Shown here: one piece after another, positions 32,341-43,436 of the stretch
Layout of the letters: each line of letters starts with the position of its first letter
Numbering within the stretch: position 1 is the first letter of the stretch
NCBI GenBank assembly: GCA_032717465.1
Contig: CM064690.1
Span: 14,907,175 to 14,971,174, forward strand
Direction of reading: 5' to 3'
DNA length: 64,000 nucleotides
Origin: Coenobita brevimanus
Lineage: Eukaryota > Arthropoda > Malacostraca > Decapoda > Coenobitidae
Position numbers and translations under genes: made by a program
Notes under the pieces: model-generated
The model's database searches: none
Seen by the model: the letters and a program-made list of their open reading frames with translations, nothing else
Told to the model about the DNA's origin: nothing

Positions 32341-33615
32341 ATGAAACAAGATATAGTGAAAATAGAATGTCTCCATATTGTTGAATCATGGCGGAAAGGG
32401 ACGGTGCAATGTTTACAAGTGGCGAGAAAGAGTGAGGGCTTCTGTGAAGAGGATGTGGGAAATCGTAGTATTAAGCTGAACCAAACAAGAATAGGAGGGG
32501 TAGAGAAAACAGCGGAGAGGAATGTCCAGGAGATAAAAAAAGGTATGGGCAGTAATTAAATGGTTACAAAACGGACCATAGAGCAGGAAAAAAAGATCAA
32601 AAGTTTAAGGAATAAACTGGAAAAAATTAATACATGCAGTGACAAACAAGGAAGAGAAGTTACCGAATTAAAAGTTAGCAATGAATCAGCGTCTAATGAA
32701 AAAAATCAGCATAAGAGGGAGAATAAGAGGTTACAAGAAGAAAGGGCCAGACGCCATGTATCCCAAACGGGGTGGCCAAGGGCTTAGAGTTAATTGTTTT
32801 AAAGGGAGGGGCACTAATCCTCCACTAACCCCACTTGACACGTAGGGAGAACATTATGCCAACAGCATCTGGTGTTCCCAGGCGGTCACCCATCCAAGTA
32901 CTAACCAGACCTAACGTTACTTGGGTCTGGTTAGTACTTGGAAGGGTGACCGCCTGGGAACAGGATGAAAAACATACTAGATGAGTATGAATCCAAATCA
33001 AGAATACAGGATGTATATTAAAGAAATCAAGGAGCAACATAAGGGGTGGAAGAAAATTTAGGAAGAAGGAAATGTAAATTTGAAAGAGATTATAGAACAA
33101 CAAAGCAAGGAAAAAGTAGAGAGGGAAGCGGTTAGGGTGCTGAGAAGTAGAGAATCTTTAGTTAGAGATGTAGCAGATAAGAAAAAATGTGTAATAATTT
33201 CAGGAGTTATAGAGAAATGTATGACAACAAGATCAGAAAGAGAAAGAGAAGATCTGAGGAAGGTTAAAGAAATAATATCACTAGTCATGGAGAAAAACCA
33301 CGAAGCTCAAGAAGGGATTGAAGAGGTGTTTATGTTAGGAAAGTACGAGGAAGGAGGGGCAAGGCCATTGAAGGTAAAGTTTAAGTCCCCAAGAAACAGT
33401 AAATTAAATTATGAGACAAGGAAGGGTTGAAAAATGTTTGGATAAGGAAAGATGCAAATGAGGAAGAAAGATCTAAGATAAAGGAGTTAGTACAGCAAGC
33501 AAAGGTAAAAAATGAACAGAGAACGGAGGAAGAGAAGACAGTGTTTTATTGGAGAGTCATGGATCAGAAACTAAGGAAGTGGTACCGACGGAGAGAAGGA
33601 GAAAAGAGGGTTTAA
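32341..33615 (+). pseudogene. CR1-D1 ORF1, interrupted by stop codons and a SINE
   Basis: ORF1 of CR1-D, expected to be an RNA-binding protein. It starts MKQDIVKIECLHIVESW, has a stop after KKGMGSN (32557-32559), then a Lys/Glu coiled-coil-like segment (IEQEKKIKSLRNKLEKI), then the SINE at 32747-32961. After it: EIIEQQSKEKVEREAVRVL, KKCVIISGV, EEVFMLGKYEEG and ARPLKVKFK, then a frame break and KNVWIRKDANEEERSKI to WYRRREGEKRV. The RRM-like LGKY..RPLKV pattern is shared with CR1-C. The same stop and SINE occur in D2. Confidence 0.75.
32747..32961 (-). mobile_element. 5S-headed SINE in CR1-D1
   Basis: Minus-strand orientation. Its head is an inverted duplication of the 3' half of 5S rRNA (arms 32874-32911 and 32924-32961, about one mismatch), followed by the rest of the 5S 3' end (GATGCTGTTGGCATAA, complement near 32852-32869), a body resembling the RTE-A leader and a tail resembling the RTE-A 3' end. 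The same insertion is in D2 at 46928-47142. Confidence 0.75.
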
Positions 33616-34321
33616 AAAACATCAAAAATAATTTTAAGGTGACATATACTAATGTTGATGCTTTAATATCGGCAAGGCTAGAAATCAATGATTTTTTGAG
33701 GGTACATGAACCTGATGTTATGTGCTTTGTAGAGACCAAATTAAGAGAAGATACTGATGTTCATATGGGAGATGGTAAATACTAACTGTGGAGAAGAGAC
33801 AGAAGAGAAAAAACGGGAGGAGGAGCGATGATAGCAGTGAAGACCAACATAAATGTAGATACTGTACCATGGAAATGGGAGAAGGCAGGGCTGAAGTGAT
33901 AAATATGAAATTAGAAACTGGAGAGAATAGCAAGAGAGATATGGCAGTAGTGTATGTTCCCTCTAAGACAAGAGCATGGAGTGATGATGAATTCCAGGAA
34001 ATGTTGTCAGACATGGCTAGCTATTTGCAGAAAATGATTGAGAAAAGTAACAATATAATTTTTATGGGTGACCTCAATTGTAAAGAGCTAAACTGGGAGG
34101 AATGGGACTCAGGAGGCAGCAGAGATTCGTGGGACACTACATTATTAAGTATAAAAATGAACAGTGTGATGACGCAGTGGGTCAAAGAAGAGACACGGTT
34201 CCGAGGTGAGGACACACCAGCGAGACTAGACTTACTGTTTACCAAAGAACGTGATGTAGTAGAATCCTTGAAATATCTGTGTCCTATTGGAAAAAGTGAT
34301 CATGTGATGTTTGAATTCTAG
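33549..34321 (+). pseudogene. CR1-D1 endonuclease (start of ORF2)
   Basis: APE-type endonuclease: VTYTNVDALISARLEIND, CFVETKLREDT, VVYVPSKTRAW, IIFMGDLNCKELNW, ARLDLLFTKERD and the catalytic GKSDHVMFEF. A stop or frame change near 33784 and TAG after MFEF break it. It overlaps the end of ORF1 in the -1 frame. The likely ATG seen in D2 (VPMERRRKEG) is ACG here. Confidence 0.75.
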
Positions 34322-34828
34322 TTGAAAACAGGGAACGTGAAGCCAAGAGACGAGCTTTATAGGCAGGGAAGATACAACTTTGGGAAAGCGAACTTTACAG
34401 GATTGAGAAAATTTCTCGAAAATGCAGATTGGAGAAAATTAAGAGAAGCGAGAGATACAGAGGAAGTGGAATATTTTTCTAGGCTTCTATAATTCGTGAG
34501 TGGAAAAATTTGTGCCAAGAGTAAGGGGGAAAGAAAACAGAAAAAAGGAGTGGTTTAATAGAAGGTGTATGATAGCAAAAAAAGAGAGAGTTAAGGCGTG
34601 GAACAACTGGAGAGAGAGAGGTAACAACAGAACAATGTAAGAATATAAAAGAACTGAAATGATTACACAAAAATACATAGAGAGGAAGAAAGGAATTTTG
34701 AAAAAGGTATAATAGACAAATGTAAAGATGAACCCAAACTGTTTTATAGATTTGTCTAAGGCAAACTGAAACAAAAGGAAGGAATCACCACTCTGAAAGT
34801 AGAAGGCGAGGTCTATAAAGATGCGGCA

Positions 34829-35840
34829 ATGCAAGCAGAAATAATGAACAAACGTTTCCAGTCAGTTTTCACTAATGAAAGTGAGTTTGTGGAAGGGGAG
34901 GGAGTGACTAGAAATGTAGTGATAAAAGATATAAAAGTGGAAGTACAGGAAGTGTATAAATTACTGGAAAATCAGGATGTAAGGAAAGCCCCAGGACCAG
35001 ATGGAATCCCTAATTGGGTGCTGAAGGAATGCAGAAAACAAATGGCGGATAAGATTCACAGTTTAATTGTTTGTTCTCTGGACGAGGGGAAAGTGCCTCA
35101 AGAATGGAAGAGGGCAAATGTGGTACCAATTAATAAGGGAAGAAACAGGGAAGAAACCCTGAATTATAGTCCAGTGTCCCTAACCAGCATGGTCGCAAAA
35201 TTGTTTGAAAGAATTCTGAAAGATAGATGGTCAAAATATCTGGAAAAGATGAATAGTTTGGCTGATAGTCGGTTTAGATTTAGAAGTGGAAGGTCATGTG
35301 TGTCCAATTTGTTGTTTTTACTCAAGAGCGATTGACGTGCTACAGGAGAGAGATGGTTGGGTCGATTATGTGTATTTAGATTTGGAGAAGACTTTTGACA
35401 AGGTACCCCATAAGAAACTAATGTGGAAACTAGAGCATATAGGAGGACTGAAGGGGAACCTCCTGGAATGGATGAGAGACTTTTTGAGAGACAGACAAAT
35501 GAGGCCAATAATAAAGAATAGGATGTCAGGATGGAGGGAAGTAACAAGTGGAGTCCCACAGGGCTCAGTGTTGGCGCCAGTAATGTTCCTGATTTAAGTA
35601 AATGATATGGTAGATGGAGTGAACAGTTATGCAAGTCTGTTTGCTGATGATGCAAAGATCATGAGGAAGGTAGAGGTTGAGGAAGATTGTAAAATGCTGC
35701 AGGAGGATCTGGATAGGATACATGATTGGAGCCGGATGTGGGAAATGAAATTTAATGCAAAGAAATGTAAAATATTGGAAATGGGTAAAAGTACCAAGAG
35801 CCTATCATTAAATTATTTGACGGAAGAAGGACATTCTTAG
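34829..35840 (+). pseudogene. CR1-D1 reverse transcriptase, N-terminal part
   Basis: EIMNKRFQSVFTNESEF, KAPGPDGIPNWVLKECRK, GKVPQEWKRANVVPI, LNYSPVSLTS, then a frame change near 35335. Motif [32 protein letters not shown] with a stop, motif C LFADDAKIMRK and WEMKFNAKKCKILEMGKSTK follow. The coding sequence is cut at NYL by RTE-A6 and resumes at 38841. In D2 the corresponding segment continues without interruption. Confidence 0.8.
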
Positions 35841-38840
35841 GGTGGGAACGTGGAATGTGAGAGGAGTGAATGATGAAGTGAAAGAGAGAGAGATTGTTCA
35901 GGTGCTTGAGGATGCAAAAGTGGATATATGTGGATTGACTGAAACTAAATGGGAAGGTAAAAGGGTGAGAGAATGGGAATGTGGTTTAGGCATATGTGCG
36001 GGAGTCAATGAAAATGAGAGGGCAAGAGACGGAGTATGTCTGATTATAAGCAAGAAGTGGAAGGAGAATATAAGAGAGTATGGAACAGTGGGTGCAAGGA
36101 TTGTATGGGTGAGGATGAAAGCAGGTATACAAGCGTGGGCGATTGTATGTGTGTATGCCCCGACAGAGGATCGAGTGGCAAGAGTGAAAGATGAGTTTTG
36201 GGCGAGTGTAAAAGCATGTATGGACAAGTTTGAGAGGAGCGAGAGAGTGCTGTTGATTGGAGACATGAATGGCAAAGTTGGGAATGTATGAGTGGATGGG
36301 GTGCTTGGTCAGTGGGGTGTGCTAGCTGACGTAGATGGGAATGGAAGTGCTTTGGTGAACATCTGTGCTTGTAAGGGGTTGGCAATAGCCAACACCTACT
36401 TTCGTCATAAGATGATCCACCAGTATACATGGAGAGTAATGAGGAGGATGGATGGTGAACTTGTTGAACGAAAGGCAATGATAGACTACGTGTGTGTAGA
36501 TGAGCGAATGAGAAGGCAAGTGTTGGATGCAAGAGCGTGGAGAGGGTGGGGGAATGGAGTCTCGGACCATCACTTAGTGATGGCCAAGGTAGAGCTGCAA
36601 AGAGAATGGTTGAGGAGACGAAGGGGAAGACAGGAGGAAGCAACTCCTGTGAGAAGAGTGGAGAAATTACAAGATAGTGAGAAAATGACAGAGTATAAGA
36701 GCATAGTGGAAGAAAGACTGGGAAGGTATGAGCTAGAGCGGATGGAAGGGGTGGAAGACGTATGTAAGATATTCACGCAAGAGATAGGCGCAGCGTGTGA
36801 GGCGGTTTGTGGAGTGAGGAGGAGATGCAAGGGTGTGCAAGGGACAGCATGGTGGAATGATGAGGTGAAATGAGCTGTGGAACAAAAGAAGAAGGCATAT
36901 AGTGAATGGTTAGCGAGTAGAGGTAGGGGAGAAGATGAGAGAGAGAAGAGAGAGGTATATGTGAGCAGGAGAAGGGAGGTGAAGAGACTGGTGAAGGAGA
37001 GTAAGATGAAAGTGGATGAGGAGTTTGGGATGAATCTGAGTGTGAAATGGAGGGAGAGTAAGAAATTGTTTTGGAAGGAGGTAAAGAAAGTAAGGCAGTG
37101 TGATTGGGGAAATAGTAGGGGAGTGAAAAATAGGAATAATAAATTGTTGGTGGAGAAGAGAGAGAAACTGAGGAGATGGAAGGAGCACTTTGAGGATTTT
37201 TTGAATGTGGAGAGTGAGAGCAGTGTGAGTATAAGTGGTTGGGGAATGGCTGGGAGAAGAAGAGATGAGAGGAGGGAGGAAGAGATCAGTAGGGTGGAAG
37301 TAGTGGAAGCGATGAAGAATATTAAGTTGGGAAAGGCCCCAGGAATTGATGGAGTGTGTGGTGAAATGCTTAGGTATGGGGGTGAGATTGTTGTGGAGTG
37401 GATATGGAAGTTGTGTAGATTGGCTTGGGAAGAGGGAAGGGTTCCAGAGGACTGGAAATCAGGTATAATTGTTCCTTTATATAAAGGAAAAGGGGAGAGA
37501 GAAGTATATGGTAACCATAGGGGTATTTGCCTTCTTAGTGTGACTGGTAATATATATGGTAGAATAATCATTGATAGGGTTAGGCATATGACAGAGGAGC
37601 TAGTTGGAGAAGAACAAGGGGGATTTAGGAAGGGAAAAGGGTGTGTAGATCAGATATTTGTTCTAAGATGTTTAGTGGAAAAGTATCTAGAGAAGGGAAG
37701 GAAAGTGTATGCTGCCTTCATGAACTTGGAGAAAACTTATGACAGAATAGATAGGCAAGGTATGTGGAAGGTATTAAGAATATATGGAGTGGAGGGGATA
37801 ATGTTGAGTGCTGTGAAGAGTATGTACGAGGGAGCTAGGGTTACGGTGCGAGTGGATGGTGAGCTGAGTGAGTTCTTTGATCTCAATGTGGGACTGAAAC
37901 AGGGTTGTGTGATGTCTCCATGGCTTTTTTATATATACATGGATGGGGTTGTAAAGGAGGTGCAGGGTAGGGCAGTGGATGTGGGGGTGGCTCTAATGAA
38001 TGAGGGTGAGATTTGGAAGCTTCCGGTGTTGCTGTTTGCTGATGATACAGTACTGTTGAGCGAAGATGAATGGGAGTTGCAAGGTTTGGTGAATGAATCT
38101 GGGACAGTGTGTAGGAGGAAGAATCTGAAAGTTAATATAAACAAAAGTAAAGTTATGGTGTTTGAGAGGAATGAAGTCACAGGGTGTGCAGTGAGGTTGG
38201 ATGGTGAGGATATGGAGAATGTGAGTGCATTCAAGTACTTGGGTAGTGTGATGAGTAAGGATGGAACTTTGGGGGATGAAGTGCGTGAAAGGGTACAGCA
38301 GGGAAGGAAGGTTGTTGGTACACTGAAAGCTGTGATGAGAAATAGGGAGGTGAGTATGGAAGTTAAGAAGTCACTGCATGATGGTATTGTGATCCCTACC
38401 CTGACGTATGGAAGCGAGGCATGGACCTTGCAAGTGGGAAACAAGTCAAGAGTGAGAGCAGTGGAAATGAATTACTTGAGAGGATCATGTGGAGTGACAT
38501 GGAGGGACAGGTTGACGAATGAAGAAGTGAAGGAACGCTGTGGGGTGGATGTGGATGTGGTTGAGAAGATTAGGAGAAATACACTGAGGTGGTTTGGACA
38601 TGTGAAGAGAATGGAGAATGAAAGACTGACTAAGAGGGTGTATGTAGGTGAGGTGGAGGGAGGGAGAGGGAGAGGTAGACCGATGATGAGGTGAAGGGAT
38701 GGAGTTGAGAGGTATATGAGGGAGGGGGAGGTGATTTGGGGGGAGGGTAGTCAAATGGTGAGTGACAGAGCGTCTTGGAGGTGTTTTGTCTGCGGCCACC
38801 CTTTGCAGGATTAGGGCGTCGGGCTATAGATAGATAGATA
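35822..38840 (+). mobile_element. RTE-A6, near full-length LINE in CR1-D1
   Basis: About 3.0 kb, from AGGACATTCTTAGGGTGGG just inside the coding start to the (TAGA)n tail. It splits the CR1-D1 RT between AAATTATTTGA and GTAATGAACC, which in D2 are joined by TGG, so a 3-bp target loss or reuse accompanied insertion. Confidence 0.88.
35842..38694 (+). pseudogene. RTE-A6 EN-RT, frame open apart from nonsense codons
   Basis: The best-preserved RTE-A coding region. Endonuclease: GTWNVRGVND, CGLTETKWEG, VCVYAPTEDR, LLIGDMNGKVG, MIDYVCVDER, SDHHLVMAKVE. RT: GKAPGIDGVCGEML, GFRKGKGCVDQIF, FMNLEKTYDRI (motif A Asp changed to Asn), GLKQGCVMSPWLF, FADDTVLLSED, YGSEAWTLQVG, WFGHVKRM. The reading frame is continuous through three TGA codons at 36289, 36871 and 38692. 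The first two are CGA in RTE-A1, so they are CpG-to-TpG changes. The missing motif A Asp and the stops make it inactive. Confidence 0.85.
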
Positions 38841-39470
38841 GTAATGAACCAATCACAAAAGTGAGAGAAGAGAATGATTTCGGAGTGCTGGTCCAGGATA
38901 GTTTGTCACCTGAAAAACACATTATCAAGGTAGTTAGAGAGACGTATAAACTCCTAATATAAGAGTAGCTTTTCATTATGTGGATGAGGAGATAATGAAA
39001 AAATTGATTGTGGGCATGATTTACCCAAGGTTAGAATATGCAGCAGTAGTGTGGTCCCCACACAAAAAGAAAGATATAAACAAGATTGAGAGAATACAAA
39101 GAACAGCAGCCAAATTGGTCCCCAGTCTGGCAGATCTATTGTATAGAGAGAAGTTGGAAAAGCTGGATTTTCCTTCCTTAGAAGAAAGGAGAAAGAGAGG
39201 AGACATGATTGCAGTGTTCAGAACCATGGTGGGAGTAGATAAAATTGACAAAGGAGATCTGTTTGTTTGGGATAAGAGAGTAACAAGAGGACACGGAATG
39301 AAACTCAAGAAACCAAGCTGCTTGAAGGATATCAAGAAATATAGTTTTCCTTATAGATGTATAGACCTGTGGAGTAGTCTGGACAACTAGATCATCCAGT
39401 CTAAAATCTTAAATGAGTTTAAAGCTAAATTTGACTTATTGAGAAACAAAGACGGGACCCCACGAGCATA
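38841..39470 (+). pseudogene. CR1-D1 RT C-terminal part
   Basis: Resumes NEPITKVREEND and GVLVQDSLSPEKH, then after a frame break MDEEIMKKLIVGMIYPRLEY, AAVVWSPHKKKDINKIERIQ, FPSLEERRKRGDMIAVFR, SFPYRCIDLWSSL, stop at 39388, and the final LNEFKAKFDLLRNKDGT-like codons. This is the post-RT conserved region of CR1-like LINEs. Confidence 0.8.
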
Positions 39471-39500
39471 GCTCATTTCCTGTAAATCACAATTGAGTAA

Positions 39501-39502
<2 letters not shown>

Positions 39503-39567
<65 letters not shown>
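39503..39567. repeat. (AC)n microsatellite between CR1-D1 and CR1-C3
   Basis: Pure AC run that follows AGTAAATAC at the CR1-D1 3' end and abuts the 5' truncation of CR1-C3. Confidence 0.97.
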
Positions 39568-39568
<1 letters not shown>

Positions 39569-40375
39569 GAAGAATTAAATAAACTTCATGAATGGAGTAG
39601 TACATGGCAAATGGAATTCAATGTGGACAAGTGTCATGTAATCAAGTTTGGTAAAAGTGGAAAAAGATCTGATTGGGATTATAAGTTAGGAAATAAAACC
39701 CTATACACATCAGAAAGAGAGAAAGACCTAGGTGTGATTATCAATAACAGTCTATCTCCGGCTGACCACATCAGCGAGAAGGTACGGAACATGTATACAC
39801 TGCTTGCAAATATGAGAATAGCATTCACATACATAAATGAAGACATGCTAAGAAGGATAATAACATCATTCATTGGACCAACCCTGGAATATGGATCAGT
39901 AGTCTGGAGTCCTCATGTCAAAAAGCACATAGACAAGATTGAAAAAGTTCAAAGGGCCGCTACAAGATGGATACCAAGCTTAAGGGACCTAAGCTACGAA
40001 GAAAGGCTAAATAAACTGAATCTACCAACACTACAGGAGAGAAGGAAAAGAGGTGACATGATAATGCTATATAAGTGCATATCAGGGAAGGAGAAAATAG
40101 ACATAAATGATTACTTAACATATGGAGAAGCATCAGCAAGAGGACACTGCAAAAAACTGCATAAGAAGAGAGGTGATAAAGACGTAAGGAAATTCAGTTT
40201 CCCAAACAGAGCAATTGATCAATGGAATGCACTACCAAATGAAATAGTGTGTGCCAAAATAATTCACAAATTTAAGGATATGTACGATAAATATGGTTTA
40301 AGACACGGGACAGTACGAGCTTGACTCATTCCTGCAAAGATACAATTATGTAAGAACAGTTAGGTAAGAACACAC
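39568..40375 (+). mobile_element. CR1-C3, 5'-truncated fragment with open C-terminus
   Basis: Begins in the RT after motif C (EELNKLHEWSSTWQMEFN) and remains open to 40324: CHVIKFGKSGKRSDWDYKLG, KDLGVIINNSLSPADHI, FIGPTLEYGSVVWSPHVKKH, KISGKEK-equivalent SGKEKIDINDYLTYG, CAKIIHKF, ending HGTVRA. It lacks the stop at SG present in C2 and C4. The tail GTAAGAACAGTTAGGTAAG ends in ACACACACA. Confidence 0.85.
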
Positions 40376-41188
40376 ACACAGATTGCTTCCTATGATATGA
40401 TGACAAAATCAGTACAGTAATCTCTGTGCAAATGCATATGATAGTACTGTACTCAGTACTGTATGTGTGTGTGTACTGTTCAGTACTCTTCCATTCATTA
40501 TGGGTATTTATTTCAGTACCACAGTCAGCCACCTCAGCCAAGCAGCCCTAATGTGATAGGTTTGGCTAGGATATAATAATATTCATAATTTTTCCTGGGA
40601 AACACATTGTGCATAGTTTCGAGAAAATCTTATGGTTATTTTTTAAAGGACGAGGTAAGTGTTTTTACTGGCTGAGCGTTCCCAGTGGCCACTACGCATG
40701 TAACACAAAAAACAAGCCACGAGTAAATGTACGGTAAAAGCGCCCATCTGCCTCTACACCGAATAGCAAGAGTCCCCTGGCCTGCGGGATTAGTGCGAAA
40801 CCCCTCACCACACGTGCCTGTCCACTTCCCTACCGAATGGTCAGGGTTGCCTGGCAGGCCACATTAGTCCTAGACAGCCTGAGGTGGTGATATACTGGTC
40901 ATCCGCTGTTGCCATCTCGTGCCAACCCTTGCCTGGGGAAACTGAAATGAACCTTATATGCAGATGTCAGTTCGCTAAGTTTTGCTTTCTCTGTGCTTGG
41001 ACGCTACTGTGGGGTGCGATATGGCAGTGCTTTACTGCTTGCCTGGCAGCACAAGCCCACACCTCAGTTTCTGCGTTTGTTTCGCCTCAGTGACTTGTTT
41101 GCAAGAATGGCTGTGAATGCGGTTGCTTTTGTGGTGGTTCCTTACTTTCATCAGGTTGTGGCCCTCCTCTGCTGTATTCTCATGTGTG
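40376..41188. repeat. Probable 5' part of a Tigger element
   Basis: No open frame. Around 40690-40870 are blocks (CCACGAGTAAATGTACGGTA, CGAATGGTCAGGGTTGCC) like those at 14120-14290 near Tigger-type ends, so this is likely the 5' region of the element carrying the transposase relic. Confidence 0.4.
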
Positions 41189-42340
41189 ATGATGGCCCCA
41201 CCACGACCTGAGAAGTGGAAGAGGAAGGTTTTGACTCTGGAGAAGAAACATGAGATATTGGTCAAGGTTGACGTGGACTGTACCACAGGATGCATCCTTT
41301 GCGAATATGATCTAGCCCATTTAACATTGTTTGATATCAAGAAGTCATGTGACATGCTTACGCAGTATGGACTGGACTTCGGCGAAAGCACACGTAAGGG
41401 GGACAGGAAGGTAATGATCCAGGCCTGGCATGCCAATATGAACCGGTCGACATTGATGTGGTTTTGTCAGCAACGTGGTGCAGTTGTGTTAGTGTATGGG
41501 ACTGAGGTGAAGGCTGCTGCCGAGAAGTTTGCGCACCTGCAAAACATGCACGACTTCAAGGAGTCTGAGGGATGGCTCTTTCGCTTCAAGCTTTGCCATG
41601 GACTTACTGACCGTAAGGCATACGGTGAGGCCTTGGACGTGGCAGCGTAGGAAGTAGACCCGTTTCACCAGAAAGTGCAATGCCTGATCAAGGACAAGGG
41701 CCTTACCCTTGGTCAAGTCTATAATGCTGACGAAACTTGTATGTTCTACCACTGATTGCCCACCAACACCCTGGCTAAGGAAAGGGAGAAGACTGCCTGG
41801 TTGGAAGTTGTCGAAGCAATGTGTGTCTGATTTGTGCTGTGCCAATGCTAATGGGACACACTGCCTCAAACCTATTGTTGTTGGGCTGCAAAACAACCAC
41901 GTTGTCTCCGTGGGTTGATGGATAGCCTGCCTGTTGTGTGGTACCACTCTGTGGAGGCCTTGTCTACTGCTAAGATCTTCAGAGATTGGTTCCAGACACT
42001 TTGTCAAGGAGGTTATTCGTTATCAAACGGAGGTCCTTGGTATTGCTTGCGACCAGGTGAAGGTACTCCTGGTCCTGGACAATGCCCCTATGCATCTATC
42101 TGAGAAGAATTTGGTTGCTCATGGCAGGCGGATTAGGTGCATTAGGTGCATGTTTCTGTCACCAATGGATCAGGGTGTTATCACGGCTGTGAGGAGACTG
42201 TACCGCTGGAGATTCCTGAACGAGGTGATGGTAGTGCTGGAGGACAAGGATGTTGCCGAGGACACACGTGGAAAGCAGACCTTGCAGAATCAGAGTGATC
42301 AATCCCGTTCACCCTCTGTCTCACTGCCGCCCTAGCAAAG
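41189..42340 (+). pseudogene. Tigger/pogo-like CENP-B-domain transposase, decayed
   Basis: Start ATGATGGCCCCA; MAPPRPEKWKRKVLTLEKKH and EILVKVD begin the CENP-B N-terminal helix-turn-helix. The second CENP-B-type DNA-binding domain follows (EKFAHLQNMHDFKESEGWLF, RFKLCHGL). The 41189 frame is open to a TAG at 41648. The DDE part survives in pieces: VYNADETCMFYH (first Asp), a stop, CANANGTHCLKPIVVGLQNN in another frame, VLLVLDNAPMHLS (second Asp) and MFLSPMDQGVI (third Asp) in the 41934-42335 frame. Order and motifs match Tigger/jerky transposases. Several stops and frameshifts make it inactive. Confidence 0.85.
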
Positions 42341-42910
42341 CTATCATGATTGGCGATTGTGAATGCAACCCAGTGCATGTGTGGGTGTGGGTGTAGGTGA
42401 AGTATGGGTGTGGATGTGAGTGTGAGTGTACTTAGGGAAGGAGGAGTGGGAGAAGTTCAGTTAGGGGAACAGTGATAAACCACTTACCATAATCTCTTCA
42501 GCCCAGTAATGTATTTTATAGGGTAATTTATTTTAGCTCACCAGATGGTTTTATTCAGTTGCAGGAAACATCTTGTACTGAAGGGGTTAATGTGTGAAGA
42601 ATCAAATGCCCCAATTTTGAGAAGTTTTGCATGTGTTCAGGAAAAATGTTTGCATTAGCAGTAATAAGAGAATAATTGCACCAGTCTGGTTAGTTCATGC
42701 ATGGCAGCTTCTTTGTCTAAACTGTTAGAATACAACAAGATAAGAAAGAGGAAGACTTACCCTTGTTCACCTAACCTCTCAACTGAAACTGGTAGACAGT
42801 GTTTGTGGGAGGGACGAAGGATTTTGATGTGACATTTAATGAGAAGGATTATGTGCAGGGGAGTCGGGTGGTAGAATGAATGTCAGTCTGTTCAGTGCCT
42901 GTTCATTTAT
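42341..42910. other. Unassigned sequence after the Tigger relic
   Basis: GTGGGTGTG-rich stretch at 42378-42430, then AT-rich sequence. Probably the Tigger 3' region, but no terminal repeat is identified. Confidence 0.35.
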
Positions 42911-43152
42911 CTGTCTATCTATCTATCTATTGCCAGACGCCTCAATCCCGTTTGGGGTGGCCACAAACAAATCGCCTCCAAGTCGCCCTGTCCCCCGCCA
43001 TTTCACTGCCCTGCTCCCAACTCACACCCCCCTCTCTCATATACCTCTCCACCCCATCCCTCCATCTCATCCTCGGCCTCCCCCTCCCTCTTCCCCCCTC
43101 CACCTCACTCACATACACTCTCTTTTTCAGTCTTTCACCCTCCATCCTCTCC
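42911..43152 (-). mobile_element. RTE-A7, 3' fragment
   Basis: Minus strand: (TAGA)n tail complement at 42911-42931, then GACGCCTCAATCCC, and 70 open codons ERMEGERLKKRVYVSEVEGG to the family C-terminus. Truncated within WFGHVERM. Confidence 0.85.
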
Positions 43153-43279
43153 AATATCTTCTAATATTCACCTTGGCATTTCCAGTGCAAAATTGTGTTC
43201 TGATATTTGAGAATGGGGTTCCATATTTCTTGCACTTTTCTCAGAGCTGTCACATACTGTACAGTTGTTGTTTGCACTA

Positions 43280-43281
<2 letters not shown>

Positions 43282-43331
<50 letters not shown>

Positions 43332-43378
43332 TGTGTGTGTTTGTGTGTGTATGTGTGTGTGTGTGTGTGTGTGTGTTT
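43282..43378. repeat. (GT)n microsatellite at the CR1-D2 3' end
   Basis: Interrupted GT run, the complement of the AC tail of CR1-D2 on the minus strand. Confidence 0.95.
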
Positions 43379-43436
43379 GTATTTACCTAGTGCAATTGTA
43401 TTTACCTTATTGTGATATACAGGAAATGAGCTACGC

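Larger units (their letters stand above)
30969..39502 (+). mobile_element. CR1-D1, CR1-like LINE with three nested insertions
   Basis: Second CR1-like family, 5' end at the CR1-C2 tail and 3' end at an AC microsatellite. Without PB2 (31062-32263) and RTE-A6 (35822-38840) it is about 4.3 kb, the length of the uninterrupted copy D2. It shares with D2 the 5S-headed SINE in ORF1 and stop codons, yet the two differ by only about 1-3% where I compared them. Confidence 0.85.
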
